Assembly: GCF_963169125.1 (NCBI RefSeq)
Contig: NC_084802.1
Location: forward strand, 20,615,107-20,679,106
Source: Humulus lupulus
Lineage: Eukaryota > Streptophyta > Magnoliopsida > Rosales > Cannabaceae
DNA: 64,000 bases
Reading direction: 5' to 3'
In this document: positions 11,367 through 23,427 of the stretch, one piece after another
Numbering within the stretch: position 1 is the stretch's first letter
Layout of the letters: every line of letters starts with the position of its first letter
Notes under the pieces: generated by a model
Told to the model about the DNA's origin: nothing
Databases searched by the model: none
Seen by the model: the letters and a program-made list of their open reading frames with translations, nothing else
Program-made: the position numbers and the translations under genes

Positions 11367-13700
11367 GTCGTTATGGAAACGACAAAACTTGCTTATATTT
11401 CTCTTACTTATGTCTTTCATTATGGGATTAGGCATCCTATAAGGTACCTCGACTTGTGTGGCTTGAAAGACTTCTGCTCGTGACTCCAAGAGCGTAGAGT
11501 AAGTACTCTCGTGTCTTATCATTGGTTTTGGGCCTTTTGTTGTCTTTATTATTGCCACTGTTCGAGTTATTATTTCGTTTTCCACTTTTTTGTCCATTAT
11601 TATTTCCATTACCATTACAATTGGTTGTCTGATTCTGGTTTGGAGCTCCATTTTCTTTGACTGGAATGACAGTACTGGTATGTGCCTGATTGGCTTAATC
11701 TACTCTTCTGATGGCCTCTTCTAGTTTAATGAACTCGTCTGTTTGATCTAAGAACTCTCTTATTGACTAGACGGTTTTCCTCCGTAAGTCAGACCATTGA
11801 GGACCCTTTATTTGGATTCCAACCATGATGACCATCAATTTTCCCTCGTCGTTGTCCGTCTTTGATCAGGTAGCCTCTTGCATGAACCTCTGTACGTAGT
11901 CCTTCAGAGGCTCATTTGGTCCTTGCTTAATGTCAACGAGGTCGTTGAGTTCAGCAAGTGAGATAAGAGAAACAAAGAATTGTGAGTAAAAGAGCCTCAC
12001 AAATGTATCCCATGATGTAATGGTTCCTGGCTCCAGTTTGAAGAACCATTGTTGAGCAATATCGGATAAAGTGGCAGGAAAGATCCTACAACTAACATCG
12101 TCTCTAACCCCATGGAGATCCGTTTGTATCTCAAAATTGTTAACATGTGAGACAGGATCTTCCCTTCCAATGTACATCTTCCAAGTTGGCATCTTGAACT
12201 AGGGTGGTACTATCAGGGCATTGATCCAATCTGAGAAATGAGACCCTTTCTTTCTTTCTTTCTAGGTCAATGTCTGTAAGCTTCGGGGTTGTTAGTTCTC
12301 ATACCATCTAAGTAAGAGCATCCAATTGCGACTAGATTGTAGGAGCAACTAGTGGCACAATAGTTGGTGCTGCAACAGGGATTGCAGTATCCCTTGCTTG
12401 CGATGCATGTGGGATTATCGGTGCGACGGGTCCAACAACATTTGACGTGTTGCCTTATCTAAGATGATTAAGGACATTGTGGAGATAAAGTTCTCTGTTT
12501 CTTAGTTTATTAATGACATTTCCCCCCCTTGGTCACCCCCAATATTTTGATTGTTTGCTCGAGGGGACCAAGATATGGTTTCGCGGGGCAGTTCGCTAGC
12601 TCTTGCTGCCTTGGTGGGACAAATGGTCCTTCAGGCTACACATTCCCCCTGGGTGGAATATCTTGAGGCCCAGGTGGTCTTGGCGGAACAAACTGTCCTC
12701 TTAGATTTTCGTCCTGTTGGTGGTCATTATACTATTGATGGTCACAAGGTTGGTAGTACCAACGTCCCATTCACCATCATCATAACCATCTTTGTAAGTT
12801 ATTTGATAACTACTGCTAGCCTCTTGGTCATTTCTTCTACGATTATGACCATAGTTGTGTCCGGAAAAGTGAGGTGGTTGGCCTCGATTTTGGCTAGCGG
12901 GTCTCTCATCCCTTTGTTGCTGGTACTGAGGACCGACTTCAGAATTTAGAGGCTGCCCTCCTCTTGAGGCTACTTGCCTAGGGTGCACATTAGTAGGTCT
13001 TCCAGATCCAGACACTTGTCTGACACAACCCTGCTCCCTATTAGGAAGCACTTGTTCATCTTGGTGGAGCAGTTGCTGCACCCTTTGTTGAGTTCCCCTA
13101 TGGGAGTGATGGCTCCTAGCAAGTTTAGGAGGGACCACTTAGTCACGAGACCGCGATCGCTGGGCAGGTTCTGCAGTTTGACCAGCTGGTCGCTGGGTTT
13201 CAGGATTCACCTGACCAATGTTCTCAGGCTAATGATCCATTGGTTGGGTTCTTGCTACTTGAATCTATGACAAGACGTCCTCTAGCAACCTTGCTACCTC
13301 AACATTACGATGATCAGCTTCCTCTTGGCGAGCTTCGAGGGTTCTCTGTCTCTGATCCATCCAGGCTTAAAAATCTTGTCGTTGTTTGTTGAGGGCTTCA
13401 AATATAGCCTTTTGATTACCTGTCTGATTTTCATGCATGGCAATGAATAGCTCCTGCATCTACCCCACGACCCCTTTCAGCTGTTCAAGGTCGGGATGCA
13501 GTTCTTCTCCTAAGTCCACATGGGGCTCATCATGCCTAAATGTGGCTGGTGGAGGCAGGTTTCCAGGAGGATGAAATGGATGAGCATAGCGCAAATGAGG
13601 GATCTGACTGCCCGATGGGCTGTCAGGTTGGGCAGTGTTAGGGTTCCCCCTGTGGCTCTTGACTCTGGCTTCTAATAGTGATAGCCATTGTTTCAGGTTG
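11367..13700 (-). pseudogene. Element E gag remnant
   Basis: The - strand fragment 12192-11866 matches the Retrotrans_gag domain (DPVSHVNNFE, FPATLSDIAQQWF, SWDTFVRLFYSQF, PLKDYVQRF motifs). Its counterpart in element A is the region around residues 140-235 of the gag ORF. Fragment 11651-11372 ends with the first half of the CRFH zinc-finger-like motif. Fragment 13138-12701 is a Q/R/P-rich stretch comparable in position to ORF1 of element A. The frame is broken in several places. The first 50 bp downstream of the LTR (13700-13749) contain the same AATGAAAGCACCAAA leader motif as element A. Confidence 0.72.
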
Positions 13701-13749
13701 ATCTAATAGAAAAATATCTTAAGTTCAACTCTTAATGAAAGCACCAAAA

Positions 13750-14475
13750 TGTTGACCAGCGTTTTGGTCAACAACACTGAGTCACTTTATACGATAGAAT
13801 AAGAATTAAACGAACTGAAATAAAGTAAACGACACAAACAATTTTATAGTGGTTCGACCCCAAGAGTTGGTAATGACCTACGTCCACTTGCACTTTTATT
13901 TATCAAAAAAGTGTCACACTTAAGATCAAGAAGAAATAGGGTTCAACTGAGTTTCTTAAGTTGACGAAAGAATACAATTCGAAGGATTTTGTATGTAAAG
14001 TGCTTACAAAAGAAATCTCTAGCTCTTTCTCTCCTCTTTTCCACTTAGGGTTAATGATTGAATAAATCCTTTATTTATAGAGAGTATTAATGGGCTATGG
14101 ACCCTTAAAACAAATCTAGACCCTACACGTGTAGGTGTGGGATCAGTACATTCAGTTACATATTCAAATAATATAAGAATAATACAATTTAAATATGAGT
14201 TACATAAATATCTTGAAATATTTGATAGTGTCTCGTGAAACCCAGATCTTTGGGTAAATCGTACTGGTTATTAAGCAAGTCTTGTACTCCAAGCAGCTTC
14301 ATGAGATGGCACTAATCTGCTCCATCATCGAGTAGGCTATTGGCTCTTTATGAAACAACCTTTTATACTCTGACATATGGTATGACGCCACATGTCTTCC
14401 CGAACAGCTACTCGACCAGCTTTCTAAATTTAATGTGGTATGACGCCACATGTCTTCTTCGTAGCAGCCACGTCA
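13750..14475 (-). mobile_element. LTR of element E (right, element 5' LTR)
   Basis: On the + strand it starts TGTTGACC at 13750, directly next to the leader motif GCACCAAAA, exactly as element A's LTR starts TGTTGACG next to GCACCAAAC. On the - strand a TATA-like box (CTATAAATAAAGG) sits at about 14068-14080, in the orientation needed to transcribe E. The outer end is inferred at CACGTCA (about 14475), because MULE transposase sequence is readable just beyond it. The other LTR is outside the window, so neither this end nor a target duplication can be confirmed. Confidence 0.6.
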
Positions 14476-15527
14476 TCCGGTAAAAATTGGGTTCAGCAGA
14501 AGGTTATTGACCCAAGGAAAGTTACTATGCTTAGTGATAGACATAATGGAATAGAAAAGACTTTACCTACAATTAGATCTTGTGTTAGGCATTTACATGC
14601 CAACTTTAAGAAGGAATTCCTAGATCTTCTTCTAAAATAGAAGTTATGGGCATGTGCAAAAGTCACAACACCAGAGGAATTCAAGAGAAAGATGGATGAG
14701 TTGAAATAAGTCAATAAGAAAGCCTACAATTGGTTAATGAAGAAGGCTCCAACTGAATGAAGCAAGTTACACTTTAGAGTGTTTGTGAAATGTGACATAC
14801 TCCTGAACAATCTTTGTGAGAGCTTTAACTCTACTATATTGGACGCAAGAGAGAAGCCCATTATAACTTTGTTAGAAAAAATTCAATTCTGGTTGAAGTC
14901 TATACTATGCAAGAAAATGGAAAGTGTTTCCAAGTAGTTGCAACCTAAAGAAAATCGTATTGTGGATATAATAGAGAATAACAAGAAAGCAGCAAGATAT
15001 TGTTCATGTATGAGATCAGATGCACACATCTCTCGGGTTACTTATCTTGGTACTGAGAGCTTTTCATGCAACCTAAGTACCAGGTCATGCACTTGTAGAT
15101 CTTTTGAACTTATTGAGGTACCATGTGCACATGCATTGATATGTATATGGAGTTCCAACCTGAATGTCTATGATTTTATTGATTATGTCTACAAAAAATA
15201 AGCATTTAAAGCTCATATATGCAGGGGTTAGTAGGCCAATGCCTAGTCCTGACAAGTGGCCAGATCCTGCTTGAATCCAATTTACCCCCTCACTGAAACA
15301 AACCCACCTGGGAGACCAAAGAAGGCAAGGAGAAATGACCCTAATGAAGATGCATCAAATGCAACCAAAAAAGGAGGTTTGGACAATGGAACCATTGCAA
15401 CAATTGTTACAAATCGGTGATTCAAGAGTAACTAGCAAGAATGCAACAATCACACATGTATTGCTTGTGATTTAAAAGATGTAGGTTTTCAATACTTATG
15501 ATTCAACTATTTGACATGTGGGCATGC
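14476..15527 (+). pseudogene. MULE (Mutator-like) transposase remnant, central and SWIM part
   Basis: The + strand encodes, with stops, the second catalytic region of a MULE transposase (MLSDRHNGIEKTL, then the CVRHLHANF C..H motif, 14520-14610). A third-Glu region follows (NNLCESFNSTILDARE, about 14805-14850). At 14938-15201 is a SWIM zinc finger with CTC and CAHAL ligands spaced as usual. After it come a GRPKKARRN basic stretch and a Cys-rich knuckle (15310-15480). The N-terminal part is missing, apparently lost at the junction with element E. The C-terminal tail resumes at 19823 after the nested solo LTRs. At least three in-frame stops make it inactive. Confidence 0.8.
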
Positions 15528-15532
15528 TTTTC

Positions 15533-18500
15533 TGTAAAGCCCTGGATACTCCAAGACCGTTACTGTGAGCTTTGAATCGTGCTTAACTCTCTAATCAAGT
15601 TCTTTGGTTATAAACATGCATCTAAGTGTTATTAATAGGTTAAGGTGAAAAACCAATCAAAATGAAATGATATATTTTATTTAAAACATAAAATTGTTCA
15701 TGAGCCCATAAAAACTTTTACAAGTTATTTACAATACAAAATGGTCATTACAGTGTAAAATTTACAACCCGCCAACCTAAGCGGCAAAATAGGGTTAACC
15801 CCTACTCCTTCTGAGAAATTCCTTGGCCGTGGTGGTCAAGTAGCCGCATATGTACACATCGCCACCTAAGCTCTCCACTCAAGGCTAGGTGAGCTTTTCT
15901 TTCCCTTTACCTGCACCACATATCACCCATGAGCCAAGCCCAGCAAGAAAACTCAATACTGCATATATATAATATCAAATGATGATCATAATAATCATCC
16001 CGGACTTATAGCCCTAAACAGAGGAGTGACAGTGGTAAAAGTCACTACTGTGGGTTTTGTACCATTTACAAATGAGTGATCGAGTCACTAGCTTAAACAG
16101 GATATGTTACTGATGAGCAAGTCACCAATATAAATCAACTGAGTGACCATGGAGTCACTAATGTGGGTTCCGTACCCTTTAGCCATGTGACGATACAGTC
16201 ACTTGGGCCTTCTGGCCCTGGCTCTGAGTAACTAGTCATGGAACTAGGCAAGCTCTTTTAGTTTTCATCGAACTTGGGGTCGGTCCGGCACTAATGCTCA
16301 TGATGAGTCATTCAATGCTGATGTCGATTAGATCTAATCTTTTATCGGCTATGCGTTCATGACGCTTATGCCGCTCCTGACTCATAGGTCAGTAACATAT
16401 GACCAGTGCTCAAAACTACTGTCGAACCTGACGAGTAAGTCACAGCTTCACAGCTAGTTCTGACACCGTTGCCGGTTCTGACTAGTAAGTCAGTGCCATT
16501 CACAAGTAAGCAAGATTTGCTATGCATTTGATATGCAATCAATGTCCACATTTAAACACTCAACATGCCTCAATAATAACCATGCATGTCACATATACGG
16601 TGCAGTTTTCTTACCTCTGGTTCAAGTGAGAAATAATAAAAGAACGACCCTTGAGAATGATCGACCTTTTGATTCCTTAGCGGTTACTTAGCCATAACCA
16701 ATATAAACTCTCATCAATAAAATGAGTAATAAAAGGTTCCCGGACCAAGTCCTAGCCTCCGGGACATCAAATCCTACTAAACTGAGTAGTAGGAACGATC
16801 CCGAGGCCTAAGGTTTGAGTTCCCATGATCAAAACACTACTTCAGCCACAAAAACCCTCAAGCGTTGCGACCCCACCTCTCTGAGCTGCGACCCCCAGCC
16901 ATGACAGAGGCGCCAGCCTGAGGCACCTGCACCAAGCGCCATGGCCCTCCTTCCCCAGCACTGCGGCCCCTAGGTCCTTCAGCTCCACCGCCCACCTGCA
17001 CCAAGCTCGGGCCGCGGCGCCCAAGAACAGGGCCGTGATGTTGGATTAGCTTATACATGATCTTTATTTATTTTCCTGTATATCTAATATTAAACAAATT
17101 AATACGAGATAGCGTAAAACATGTTTCTAAAATTGAATTCAAAGAGAAACAAATAATATAATACTTACAGTATACGCAACGGAATTAAGAGTCCTTCCTT
17201 CAGTTTCTCTAACTCTTGTATCCTTTCTGTCGCAGAGTATTATCAAGAAACTGAACCGATCTTCTATTTTCTTCACGATCTTCCAATGTATCCTTAGAAC
17301 CACCTAGACTAGTGTGGGCAATTCTCAACACATGAGATGGATATAGAGAGAAGAAGAGAAAATAACAAAGTGGCTTAGAAAAAGACTTGTGTTTAGAGAG
17401 AATATAAAACTATCAGAAAATCTGACTTGTGACTTATCTGTCGTCTCTAAAATCTTCTCTCTAAGCACTCCTTTTATAGACTCAATTAGGCTATTTAATT
17501 TAATTAAAAAATCAATAAAATAACAGCCATTTTGAAGCCCTAGGTCGAAATTATCATGGGCTATAGGCCCGTGAAATTTCCCATTTGATTATAAGCCCAT
17601 TGGACTTAAAATCAATGCCTGTATTATTTTCTATTGATTTAATTAATTAAATAATTATTTAAATCCTTTATCAAATTAATTATTTATAATTTGAACCTTG
17701 ATTTAAATTTATTTATTAATTTAGATACCAATTTATCTTAATTAATAAATCTGCCATAATTTCTCTTTTCTTCTCAAAATTACACAACTCTGTGAAACTA
17801 TCCAAAATTGACCTGGTCAACTTTGATAATTCTAATTGATAATTAAATCAATTAATTGAGACTATCTAGATGATTTTATCCAAGGTACAATGGGGACCAT
17901 GGGCCTATGAAATCAAGCTCCAATAAGTTATCATAAATCTAACAAATAAATTTACTAACTTATTAATTCCTCGTGACTCCACTATAGACTTGGAATTGCA
18001 CTCTTGAATTCATAGAACGCTCTATAACAAATATAGATACGCTATTAATTATCCATTATTACAACCATAATTGTCACTCAATCCTCTATAGACGGTCTAC
18101 AATGAGATAAGACTAAAATACCGTTTTACCCATCATTGTATTTTATCCTTAAAACACTTAGTTCCTTGTAAATGATATTTCAGTAAACTAATTTAATTAC
18201 TGAAATGAGATCTCTATCATTTAACACCTTGAACCAAAATAAAAGGAAACCATCGTTTCACTTCTTCATCAGAAGCTATAGATGTTCATATCTATGATTA
18301 ACACTCCCACTCAATTATACTACCGAGTTCCCAAGATGTAAGTATGGGCTAGTCCGTAGGGTAAGCTGGTAACGAACAAGTCAAAGAACTCAAATAATAC
18401 AATCAGTTAGAATACTAACCACTCAGAATTGAGAATGAATTGATCTATGGTCAACTATATGATATGACTAGAATAGATAATAACGGTATGTTTACTTATC

Positions 18501-19817
18501 TTATCAACTGTCAATATCGGTCCTGCCCGATGTAACATATACATCTGATCTTATCTACTTTGCTAATGTTCTGGAAAGAACATAACACTGTAATGTGTAA
18601 GTAGATCATATCGTAGATTGGCAAGTCAGTGTAAATCCGGTGCACTGACTAATCTTAGGACTAACTTATTTTTGAACATATAATCATATTTATATTCCAC
18701 TGTGATTACGTCACTATAAATAAGATTAGCTATATGCTCGGGATTTAATAGAAGTTTATATTAAACAAATAATCATGAAAATAAAACATGTGAGCAAAGT
18801 GATTGACCAAGTCAAAAAATGATTTCTATTCTTTTATTGATAATAAAATGAGATTACAAAGAATTTGGGTTTTAATTAGGGCATAAAACCCCAACACGTG
18901 ACACCCAAGAACAGGGCCGCGACCCTACCTGGAAACTCAGGCATAACCTCGATTTTCCACTTCTAAATCCTTCCAAAAACCTACCCAAACATCTCCAAAT
19001 CCAAAAATCAAAGTTCCCAAACATCCCAATGATCCAAAATCATCAAATCCCGAGGCTCAACACAAATCAAAAACTCATTAACACACAAAATCCAAATCAG
19101 AGCTTAGAAACTCTAAAACTCAAAACTTAAAGCTTAGATTACCTTTGATTAAGTTGTTTCTCGCTAAATCCTTCGGTCAAGAAGCTTCTAATCTTTTCTA
19201 GGATCGCTATGCCTTGATCCTCGCTTGATTCCGACTCCTAAAACCCAAGTTTCCTTCAAAATTGCGATGAACGGTCAAAAAGGATAACGAGTGCCAGAGA
19301 AAAGGTGTTTGAACGTAGTTTTCCTTATGACAAGTTACTTCAAGCTTAAGTAATCTCAAATAAATCCTAATGCTCGGGGTCCCAAAAATGTCCCCGGGGG
19401 AAAAATAGTCAAAACTCTCGGAATTTCCTCCTGATCTCACTAACTCCCAATATATCATCAGATAATCATTCTCATTATCCTATATCCCAATAATTGACCC
19501 CATTATGACAAAACCGCTAGCTTGCATTCTAAGATTGTCTCATGCCGAGTAGCTCGAACATATCCACATAATTATGAGATCTCATCCATAAATTACAACA
19601 CATGCACCAAAATATACAAATATGCCATCAACGGGCCCAATTACCAAAATGCCCTTATATTGAAATGTGGACCCACGTGCATGCATTTAACATCATATTA
19701 TAATATAATTTACATAACACATGCATATAATAATTTAATGGCATAATAAATCAGTTATGGCCCTCTCGGCCTACTAATCCAACCATTAAATCTCATTAGG
19801 AATTTTGGGGCATTACA
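15533..19817 (-). mobile_element. Solo LTR S3 (family S), itself split by solo LTR S4
   Basis: Read on the - strand it starts TGTAATGCCCC (19817) and ends GGGCTTTACA (15533). With S4 removed its length is about 2.42 kb, like S1 and S2. The left part (15533-16620) matches S0 in inverted orientation, including the TTGGCTCATGGGTGA / GTGCAGGTAAAG block. The flanks are TTTTC (15528-15532) and TTTTT (19818-19822), four of five bases identical, suggesting an older insertion. It sits inside the MULE transposase gene, whose C-terminal codons continue at 19823. S4 sits at 17039-18896. Confidence 0.85.
17039..18896 (-). mobile_element. Solo LTR S4 (1.86 kb), nested inside S3
   Basis: It starts TGTTGGATTAG and ends AAAACCCCAACA, with the perfect duplication CGTGA at 17034-17038 and 18897-18901. 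It is the same family as S7 (53535-55402) in opposite orientation: the two agree along most of their length when one is reverse-complemented. A TATA box readable on the - strand (CTATAAAAGG, about 17481-17472) is followed by a purine-rich start region, so transcription orientation is -. No retroviral genes are present. It is the youngest of the three nested layers here (MULE, then S3, then S4). Confidence 0.92.
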
Positions 19818-19822
19818 TTTTT

Positions 19823-20074
19823 AATTACAGCTTGTAGTTGCTAAAAAAATGGGCAGACCACCTTTGAAGAATCCAAATCCTGAAACTATGAAAAGACAGA
19901 AGATGAGAGCAAGAAAGAATGCAAGAGTTGTAGCAACATCATCTGCTCAACAACCACCATCTCAACAAGTCACCGCATCTCCATAACAACACGCACATAG
20001 GAGGAGAAGAAGAAAGGGTGCAACAGATGCAACAACAACATCTTCCTCAACTCAACAACATCACCCATGCTAGA
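19823..20074 (+). pseudogene. MULE transposase C-terminal tail
   Basis: Just right of LTR S3 the + strand reads a basic, Pro/Gln-rich tail containing MGRPPLKNPNPETMKRQKMR, typical of the C-terminus of plant MULE transposases after the SWIM finger. One stop occurs at about 19984. The stretch follows the split transposase fragment at 14476-15527 and is its missing end. The AT-hook-like GRPPLK motif is a common feature of these tails. Confidence 0.6.
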
Positions 20075-20590
20075 ATGAATACCTGTTAACTTTTGATTTT
20101 TTTTTCTGTCTAGTGGAGTTAATTATGGCCTTTGTTTGCAGACTTTTCTGGTCATTTTTTTTGTACAAATGCATAAGGTTCCACCTTATGCTATGGCCAA
20201 CTATTTTGAGTAGAATTGTAGTAAGTTTATGTAAGCAAAACAGATTGTTGTGTTCAAATTATGTCTTTATGTTCAAATTATGACTTTATGTTAAACTTAT
20301 GCTAAGGCTTTATGTTAAAATTATATTGTTGTGTTTTGGTTAAGATTATGATGAATTGGGTAGTGTCCAATTATACCAAAGTAAGCATAATTGCAAGTTG
20401 TATTCCTTACACCAAGATAACCATAATTTATACTAATTTCAATATAATTGCAACTTGTATTCTACCATGAATGCATAAAGTTATTCATTAAAAGCTTTAC
20501 ATCAAAAACCACTTTCACAATTGAAATAAACTAGCAATCCTTGTACCAATCCAAAATCACATAATGCCTAATATTTCAAACACCAAACTA
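20075..20590. other. AT-rich spacer between MULE transposase tail and GRF gene
   Basis: About 500 bp with no coding frame. It contains short repeated TTATGTTCAAATTATG-like phrases near 20250-20320. It lies between two convergent reading frames, so it would hold both 3' ends. Confidence 0.5.
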
Positions 20591-21116
20591 TTACAAGTAC
20601 AAATACAGTGAAAACCAATTTTCCCAACTTATATTCATCCAATTTTTGTTAATGAGATGTCCACAAATTCTGCAAACTTGACCCTCCTTCGTCTTTTCCA
20701 TGTTGACAAAGCTTGGACTTTCAAATTCAATCCCGAACACATCAACATTCCAATTTTCCCTTTTATTTATTCTTCTCCAATGTAGCATCACAACCCTACG
20801 ACTTTCAACCATATCAGTATCCACCCATTGGAAAAAATCACAACTTCCTTCTGATTAGAATAAGCAATAAGAAAACCCAGACGAAGAATAACCCACATCT
20901 CATATTAACCAAACTAAATTTATACACACTTATGTTCATTATGCGACGAGTTCGGAATCTTCTAGCTAGATTGGGTTCGGTCCAACAGGTTTTCAGTACA
21001 CTATCAAAGCCACAATCACAGACTGGCACTCGATTGCGATTCCCACCCCTAAATCCTCCAACCCTGGCTTTTGATCCACTAGAAAAATATGAACTTTCAT
21101 CCTCCATTTTTTGCAC
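20591..21116 (-). CDS. Small GRF-type zinc finger protein gene (two exons), probably MULE cargo
   Basis: Exon 1 is 21116-20930 and exon 2 is 20850-20591 on the - strand, with a 79-bp GT-AG intron in phase 1, giving about 148 aa. The protein has a Ser/Gly-rich start, then CDCG at about residues 35-38, an SWT-like KTCWTEPN, RRF, and after the splice SCDFFQWVD. This is the pattern of GRF zinc fingers (zf-GRF), thought to bind single-stranded nucleic acid. The third Cys, expected three residues after RRF, reads Arg, so one zinc ligand may be lost. It lies convergent to the MULE transposase and inside the likely right end of that element. It could be an accessory gene, a captured host fragment or a decaying copy. 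Confidence 0.6.
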
Positions 21117-21670
21117 ACTACTCTCGTCTTCCTCGACTTCTCGTCCTTTTCTTTCTTCTGTTAGTTTTGCATTGAAATGGTTTTAAATTTTAAAGTTTTA
21201 ATTATTTGTTTAGTTAATAATTAGTTTTATTAAATTAAACAATTTCAAATAAAAAAAAAGGGTTTTAAAAAACTGAATAAATGTACACGTTACACGTGTA
21301 CAATATTAGACAGAATTATACTAGGTACCAACAGAGACAAACAAAAGTGGACATTGGGTATTTTTCCCACAAAAAAAAAGATCGGGTACTAAATCACAAT
21401 TTTTTTTATTTTAAAATTGGGTACTTTTGACTCCAATTCCCCTTATTTACATCCCATTGCTTAAATAATGTTAACAACTCAACATACATATTTTCAAAAG
21501 AATATATATATATATGAACAAAATTTTGTTATCATTTGTTGGATCCCAATATCTTAAAAAAAAAAACAATCAAAATACAAAAAGTATTTAACTAATAATT
21601 TATAATTTTTATTTTGAATAGAAAAATAAATAAATTTAAAAATAAAAAGTTCATGAAAAAATAATAATGA
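21117..21670. other. Likely MULE right terminal region and flank of element A
   Basis: There is no gene. Read on the - strand from about 21442 the sequence starts GGGGAATTGGAGTC and continues with phrases of the type GTACCC and AAAATACCC, which look like a MULE terminal inverted repeat. The partner repeat is not in the window, so this is tentative. From 21443 to 21670 the DNA is plain AT-rich sequence up to the target site of element A. Confidence 0.35.
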
Positions 21671-21675
21671 GAGAT

Positions 21676-22467
21676 TGTTGACGCCGTTTTTCGTCAACAG
21701 ACAAAAGAAGAGAGCACGCAAACAATTAAAGACAATGGCCAAAAGAAACAAACGAATCAAACACGGTTTTTTTACGTGGTTCAGCAGTTAAATCTGCCTA
21801 GTCCACGAGTCTCTGTTATTAACCTCAAGATTATCTCTGAACAATTCTTTAGCATGAATTCTATAGAGTTTTCTCTCAAGCCTCAGAATTTCGGTCCTTT
21901 ACAATGGTGCATGCCTTCTCTATTTATAGAGAAGGATGCAGAATACTATCCCACATATTTTGGGTAGTTACTCTTTTGTGAATAAAAATAAATGGCTTTA
22001 GATGCCAATAATCAGATATAAAAGGAAACGTCCCCCAAAGATCAGGGGGCGTATAACTGTATTAAATAATATCCCACAATTCTTGGGGATTTACATCAAT
22101 TAATGAGGGCTACATCTCATAGTTATAATACTTGTAGATATTCAAGGTGGTTATAGCGTATCTTCAAGGCTCCAGCGTTTCTGGTCTCATGTCATTGTGC
22201 GAGCCACTGACATCTCCTGAGCTAACGTTTCTTTCGAGATGGGATATCGAGCTCAAGAACCATGCTCCGAAGTTCCTGAAGATGAAGGTGTTCTCGGAGC
22301 CACCTTTCGAGATCGAGGTCATTTCGAGATCACCGCATTCGAGATCATACATCATACTTTGCAGGCTCGACTTACAATCCTAGATCACTCTAATCCTCAC
22401 GAGACCATTTGTTGCGAACTCAGCTTTCGAGGTCATATTTACTATGGCTCGAAATCTGGGTATAACA
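21676..22467 (-). repeat. Element A 3' LTR (left copy)
   Basis: It begins TGTTGACGCCG and ends GGGTATAACA on the + strand. It is next to the polypurine tract, hence the 3' LTR of the - strand element. Differences from the right LTR are six transitions and one transversion. A TATA box for the - strand (TATAAATA) is at 21921-21928. The right half is rich in TCGAG/CTCGA-type motifs, a feature shared with the antisense gene region that follows. Confidence 0.95.
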
Positions 22468-22484
22468 TTTTGCCCCCTCAAAAG
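22468..22484 (-). other. Polypurine tract of element A
   Basis: On the - strand the sequence TTTTGAGGGGGCAAAA lies immediately before the 3' LTR start TGTTATACCC. This is the expected position and composition of the plus-strand DNA primer site of an LTR retrotransposon. The analogous site of element B is at 52434-52446 (CTTGGGAGGCAAA). Confidence 0.85.
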
Positions 22485-22728
22485 TATTTGTTCGAATCCT
22501 AAGAGAAGGAAACTTTTGAACTACTCTTTCTGGGAACCATACCGTCACACTCTTGAAAATGGACACGTGCCAGATGGGTATTGCTCACTTTAGGTACTTG
22601 AGTACCTTGGGAACACGCCCACGATCGTTCGCCTGACAACTTTTCGGCGCCATCTTGTCACTGATCCCCATCCATTCGATTTGTTGAGGAATTTAATCAA
22701 CGCTCCTGATTAATTTAGTTTTCACACC

Positions 22729-22736
22729 TATATATA
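22729..22736 (+). promoter_or_regulatory. TATA box of the antisense gene in element A
   Basis: CACCTATATATACAAG is a strong plant TATA context lying on the + strand, opposite to gag-pol. A start about 30 bp downstream (about 22762, in a CT-rich stretch) would give a leader exon ending at the donor TGTGTAAGT (22942). The intron ends at an acceptor TTAG that abuts the ATG at 23428. Element B has the same arrangement with TATAAGTA at 52819. The position, 260 bp inside the 3' LTR boundary, separates it from the LTR promoter. Confidence 0.6.
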
Positions 22737-23427
22737 CAAGACCCCCTCTTCGTCTTCTTCACATTTGTTCATCACAAGCCAGAAAAAAGAAAAACACTCC
22801 CTAAACTTCTTATCACAGTTTACACTAAGTGCATGTTTTCTAGGCCGAAGAAACAAAGGAATCCTGGTTTGTACGAGTCAGTGAGTTCTTTCTTGCAACC
22901 TCTTCTCCACTCGACGATTTCGCTGCAATCACCATCACTGTGTAAGTACGCCATTTTTGTTGTTCTTTTTATACTGTATTTGCTGTGTATGTTAGTTTAC
23001 GTTCTTAGCATGATACGATAGGAGGTTTTGAACCGATAGGTTTTTATGTTTTCTGGATTATCTTTCTGGATGTCCGCCTCTGGTTTATGCCCAGTTTTGT
23101 CCTTTGAACGGAGTTTCAACTTTCTGGGTTTTGAAAATTTTAGGCCATGTTTCTTGTACACTAAGTTTTCGGGCAAAAACCCTTGTTCTTGACAATTACA
23201 CGAAACCCAAAAATGCCCTTTCCTGGCTAACCGCCACCTTTCTTTCCCTTGAATTTCGGGATTTTCAAAAAATCATCCATGTTCTTTTTCTTCCCTGTGG
23301 AACACGCGCTCTGACTCTTTAGTGAAGGTCTTAATACTTAGTTTCTTGTCCTTAGATATCCGAGCTCATCCCATCGAGCTCGTGATCCTTACATGCATGG
23401 CCCTCACCATTTTTTCTTTCTCGTTAG

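Larger units (their letters stand above)
973..14475 (-). mobile_element. Degenerate Tat-like Ty3/gypsy retrotransposon 'E' carrying nested solo LTRs
   Basis: On the - strand this element reads LTR (about 14475-13750), gag (about 13700-11372), protease (10047-9065), RT/RNase H (6684-4967), then RNase H and integrase (2573-1104). It is interrupted by three solo LTRs at 10053-11366, 6690-9064 and 2574-4961. Reading across each insertion point with the insert and one duplication copy ignored continues the same gag or pol frame, which shows E was there first. Its pol resembles element B at 60-64 kb more than element A. Many stops and several frameshifts make it non-functional. The 3' LTR lies left of the window or was lost; 973-1103 is the 3' noncoding region. 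Confidence 0.85.

Noticed and set aside
12551..13270. Open + strand frames of about 100-130 codons
   Set aside because: They are opposite-strand shadows of the gag N-terminal region of element E, with low-complexity translation.
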